From contig URGL01000035.1 in assembly GCA_900547405.1 (NCBI GenBank), positions 1 to 24,142 on the forward strand: a DNA stretch of 24,142 bases, written 5' to 3'. The stretch's first letter is position 1. Each line of letters begins with the position of its first letter. Below, one piece after another: positions 21,962 to 24,142 of the stretch. The notes under the pieces were generated by a model, which saw nothing but the letters and a program-made list of their open reading frames with translations, was not told the DNA's origin and made no database searches. Both the position numbers and the translations under genes were made by a program. Source of the stretch: an uncultured Eubacteriales bacterium (lineage in GTDB: Bacteria; Bacillota; Clostridia; Oscillospirales; Oscillospiraceae).

Positions 21962-21987
21962 CAGCCGCCCCACCGGGGCGGCTGTTT
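21962..21987 (+). terminator. Terminator of the large secreted-protein gene
   Basis: CAGCCGCCCC (21962-21971) and GGGGCGGCTG (21975-21984) form a perfect 10-bp GC stem with an ACC loop, followed by TTT. The T run is short but the stem is strong and it begins 16 bases after the stop codon. Confidence 0.75.
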
Positions 21988-22022
21988 GCGTCCCATGTCC
22001 AAAAAAATTCAAAAATAGGGGG

Positions 22023-22058
22023 AAGACAACCGTCTCTTTCTGTGTTATACTAGTATAC
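22023..22058 (+). promoter_or_regulatory. Possible promoter of the DUF3810/rsmG operon with a palindromic -10
   Basis: AAGACA (22023-22028), 17 bases, then TATACT (22046-22051) gives a moderate promoter. The -10 lies in the perfect 12-bp palindrome TATACTAGTATA (22046-22057), which also creates a TATACT at 22053-22058. The symmetry may mark a binding site or be incidental. Confidence 0.5.
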
Positions 22059-22091
22059 TGATTAGGTTTATCTTGAAGGAGGGCTTTCCTT

Positions 22092-23270
22092 TTGAAATAT
22101 TTACGCGGATATCTGGCCGCCGGGATCTTTGGGGCCATTACCTGGGTGCTGATGGCCTACGCCCAGCGGTTCTCTACCATCGTGGATATGGTCTACCCCT
22201 ACGTGACACGGAATTTGCAGAGCATTCTGGCCCAATGGAGCAGCCAGGTGGATCTGTGCCTGTGGCAGCTGCTGGCAGTGGCCCTGGGGGCCCTGATCCT
22301 TTGCAGCATTGTGCTCATGGTGGTCCTCAAGTGGAACGCCATCCAGTGGGGGGGCTGGGTGCTGGCGGTGTTCAGCGCCATCTACTGCCTCCATACGGCC
22401 CTGTTCGGCCTCAATTACTACGCCGGTCCCATTTCCGAGGATCTGCGGCTGGATATGTCCCCCTATACCCTGGAGGAGCTGACGGAGGCCACGGAATACT
22501 ACCGGAACGAGGCCAATACCCTGGCCGGCCAGGTGCCGAGAACCAGCGACGGCAGCGTGTCCTTCCAGACCTTTGACCAGCTGGCAGCCCAGGCCGGGGA
22601 GGGCTTCAAGACCCTGACCTACGAGAAGCACTATCCCATTTTCGCCGGGTCCACCCTGCCCGTCAAGAAGCTGGGCTGGTCCGATATGTATGTGTCCATG
22701 GGCATTACGGGCTTCACCTTCGCCCTCACCGGGGAGGCTGCCGTAAATCCCCAGGCTCCGGACGTGAGCCTGCCCTTTACCATGTGCCACGAGATGGCTC
22801 ACCGGATGTGCATTGCCAACGAGCGGGATGCCAATTTCGCCGCTTTTCTGGCGGCCTCCGGCAACTCCGATCCCCAGTTCCGGTACTCTGCCTACTTCAT
22901 GGCCTACCGCTACTGCATTTCTGCCCTGTCCACCGTATCCAGCCAGGCAGCTGTGGATGCCCGGACCCGGGTGGAGCAGGGGGTCAGCGACGCTCTGCGC
23001 TACGACATGGCCCAGTACGATGCCTTCTACCGGACCAAGAAAAATGACAAGGCCACCAAGGCCGGAAACGCCGTGAACAATACCTACCTGAAAACCAGCG
23101 GCGACAGCGCGGGGCTCCGATCCTACGGCGAGGTCTGCGATCTGCTGGTGAGCTGGCATATCCAGCAGGTTCTGCTGCCCAGCCTGGCAGAGGAAGAGAA
23201 TCCCTTCAACCCCCTGGACAAGACCCAGGTGGACCTGACGGGGATCGTACACGCGGGAGGTGTGGGCTGA
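22092..23270 (+). CDS. DUF3810-type membrane protein with HEMAH metal-binding motif
   Basis: The 392-residue protein starts at a TTG (22092), with AAGGAGG 9 bases upstream and no better ATG nearby. Hydrophobic segments are seen at about 4-24, 57-79 and 87-107, followed by a large soluble domain. Residues 233-237 are HEMAH with E244 (NERDANFAAFLA) downstream, a zincin-like HExxH plus Glu arrangement typical of DUF3810, a family of putative zinc metalloproteases without a known substrate. The domain is predicted to face outside or be membrane-proximal. The stop codon overlaps the rsmG start by one base (TGATG), so the two are co-translated. Metallopeptidase activity is inferred from the motif only. 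Confidence 0.85.
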   Translation: MKYLRGYLAAGIFGAITWVLMAYAQRFSTIVDMVYPYVTRNLQSILAQWSSQVDLCLWQLLAVALGALILCSIVLMVVLKWNAIQWGGWVLAVFSAIYCLHTALFGLNYYAGPISEDLRLDMSPYTLEELTEATEYYRNEANTLAGQVPRTSDGSVSFQTFDQLAAQAGEGFKTLTYEKHYPIFAGSTLPVKKLGWSDMYVSMGITGFTFALTGEAAVNPQAPDVSLPFTMCHEMAHRMCIANERDANFAAFLAASGNSDPQFRYSAYFMAYRYCISALSTVSSQAAVDARTRVEQGVSDALRYDMAQYDAFYRTKKNDKATKAGNAVNNTYLKTSGDSAGLRSYGEVCDLLVSWHIQQVLLPSLAEEENPFNPLDKTQVDLTGIVHAGGVG

Positions 23271-23968
23271 TGGATATGAAGCAGACCCTGATTTCCGGCC
23301 TGCCGGAACTGAAGCTGGACCTGACCCAGGCCCAGACCGATACCCTCTGCGCCTTTGGCCAGGCGGTCATCGACCAGAATCAGGTCATGAACCTGACGGC
23401 CATTACAGAGCCCCAGCAGGTAGCCAAGCTCCACCTGCTGGACAGCCTGACGGTGCTCTCCGCCCTGGACCTGAGGGGCAAAAGCCTCATCGATGTGGGC
23501 TGCGGGGCGGGCTTCCCCGGGGTGCCTCTGGCCATTGCCTCCCCCCAGACCCAGGTGACCCTGCTGGACAGCCTGGGCAAGCGGGTGAACTGGCTGAAAG
23601 AGATTCTCCCCCAGCTGGGGGTCAGCGCCCAGTGCGTCACCGCCCGGGCGGAAGAGGCCGTGGCGGACCGGCGGGAAAGCTATGACTATGCCGTCTCCCG
23701 GGCCGTGGCCCGGCTGAATATCCTGCTGGAGCTGCTGGCCCCCTACGTCAGAGTAGGCGGCGCCGTGGTGGCCATGAAGGGCAGCGCCGCCAAGGAAGAG
23801 CTGGCGGAGTGCGCAGGTGCCATGAAAAAGCTGGGCCTCCAGCAGGAGGCCTTCCTGGAGTTCCCCGTAGACGGGGCCAGCCACGCCGTCATCATCCTGC
23901 GCAAGGTTGCCCCCACCCCAGAAAAATACCCCCGCCGCTATGCCAAGATCAAACAATCCCCCCTATAA
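23270..23968 (+). CDS. rsmG: 16S rRNA (guanine-N7)-methyltransferase RsmG (GidB)
   Basis: This 232-residue Rossmann-fold enzyme uses S-adenosylmethionine to methylate N7 of G527 (E. coli numbering) in 16S rRNA. Family signatures are clear: N-terminal NLTAI (41-45) and HLLDSL (55-60), the SAM-binding loop DVGCGAGFPG (75-84), a LLDSLGKRVNWLKEI acceptor strand and the YDYAVSRAVA motif with VAMKGSAAKEEL late in the protein. It starts within the stop codon of the DUF3810 gene. In many genomes it sits near mnmG and parA/parB; here no such partner is visible before the window ends. Loss of this enzyme gives low-level streptomycin resistance in studied bacteria. Confidence 0.97.
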   Translation: MDMKQTLISGLPELKLDLTQAQTDTLCAFGQAVIDQNQVMNLTAITEPQQVAKLHLLDSLTVLSALDLRGKSLIDVGCGAGFPGVPLAIASPQTQVTLLDSLGKRVNWLKEILPQLGVSAQCVTARAEEAVADRRESYDYAVSRAVARLNILLELLAPYVRVGGAVVAMKGSAAKEELAECAGAMKKLGLQQEAFLEFPVDGASHAVIILRKVAPTPEKYPRRYAKIKQSPL

Positions 23969-23984
23969 CCCCCGCCGGAGGAAG

Positions 23985-24035
23985 CCTTCCCCTCCGGGGA
24001 AGGTGGCCCGGGCGCAGCCCGGGCCGGATGAGGGG
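23985..24035. repeat. Double-hairpin dispersed palindromic element
   Basis: Two adjacent perfect hairpins are present: CCTTCCCC-TCC-GGGGAAGG (23985-24003) and GGCCCGGGC-GCA-GCCCGGGCC (24005-24025). GGATGAGGGG follows. This two-stem layout ending in a GGATGAGGGG-type tail resembles a small non-coding element I recall scattered between genes in gut Clostridia genomes. Lying 16 bases after the rsmG stop, it may also help to end that transcript. Confidence 0.65.
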
Positions 24036-24093
24036 ACCCCAGCCCCCCCAAAAGAACCGGGCCCGGATGAATGGCAAAATCCCACCGTTCGCG

Positions 24094-24118
24094 TAGGGGG
24101 CGATGCCCACATCGCCCC
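24094..24118. repeat. Palindromic dispersed repeat, copy 3
   Basis: GGGGCGATG (24097-24105) and CATCGCCCC (24110-24118) are the same perfect 9-bp arms as at 3909-3930, with a CCCA loop and the GTAG lead-in seen at copy 1. No coding sequence was recognised from 23969 to the window end. Confidence 0.75.
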
Positions 24119-24142
24119 GAGACCTGACGGGCGGGACTGGTC

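Noticed and set aside
17737..22002. A 1421-codon open frame on the minus strand opposite the large secreted-protein gene
   Set aside because: It mirrors the plus gene and exists because C-ending codons remove stops on the opposite strand. Its translation is Gly/Val/His-rich without domains, and the plus frame has a signal peptide, ribosome site, promoter and terminator.

Overview
The window looks like a GC-rich, low-redundancy chromosome segment from an anaerobic gut Firmicute, most likely Oscillospiraceae/Clostridia (inference). The grounds are AGGAGG-type ribosome binding sites with TTGACA/TATAAT promoters, a TAXI-type TRAP transporter, the rsmG neighbourhood, and short palindromic dispersed repeats (GGGGCGATG..CATCGCCCC and a double-hairpin element) of a kind I associate with these genomes. 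No phage, transposase, CRISPR or tRNA gene was seen. No gene-free gap exceeds about 300 bases.

Layout. (1) 1-91: the 3' end of a 5S rRNA and the terminator of an rRNA operon that lies off the left edge. (2) 229-7603: a GntR/FadR-type regulator on the minus strand, divergent from a catabolic operon. The operon encodes a DUF6282 metal hydrolase, a GalB-like (PIG-L fold) hydratase, a TAXI substrate-binding lipoprotein, a fused TRAP permease, an RraA/HMG-CHA-type aldolase and an AEC carrier. Lactonase-like hydrolase, hydratase and class II pyruvate aldolase is the order of the lower protocatechuate-4,5-cleavage/gallate route (PDC to oxalomesaconate to CHA to pyruvate plus oxaloacetate). Here it comes without any oxygenase and with a dedicated carboxylate importer. 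(3) 7803-11914: three hydrolases of the ureide/cyclic-amide type: an M20 carbamoylase/allantoate amidohydrolase-like enzyme, an AtzA/TrzN-type deaminase, and a hydantoinase/allantoinase-like enzyme. Together they could deaminate, open and decarbamoylate a small N-heterocycle. (4) 11974-17541: a LacI-family repressor divergent from an operon with an SDR dehydrogenase, an APC amino-acid permease, RidA, KDPG/KHG aldolase and a KDG-type PfkB kinase. This points to a nitrogen-bearing sugar acid or similar compound whose carbon enters as 2-keto-3-deoxy-sugar acid. (5) 17725-21945: a 1406-residue secreted protein with BspA-like leucine-rich and bacterial Ig-like regions. (6) 22092-23968: a DUF3810 membrane protein with an HEMAH metal site, translationally coupled to rsmG, followed by dispersed palindromic repeats.

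Regulation is unusually readable. The GntR operon promoter (TTGACA-17-TACAAT) has its -10 inside an ATTGTTCTACAAT palindrome that recurs twice more in the divergent region. The SDR operon has a perfect-consensus TTGACA-17-TATAAT promoter followed at once by a 26-bp palindrome that fits a LacI-family operator. Terminators are visible after the 5S gene, after the GntR gene, between the convergent hydantoinase and LacI genes, after the kinase gene and after the large secreted-protein gene.

The most interesting part is block 2: an apparent oxygen-independent pathway that imports and cleaves an oxalomesaconate/pyrone-dicarboxylate-type polycarboxylate. Blocks 3 and 4 are also catabolic, so the stretch between the rRNA operon and rsmG holds three separately controlled scavenging modules. 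All functions are read from motifs and family resemblance; nothing was computed or searched.
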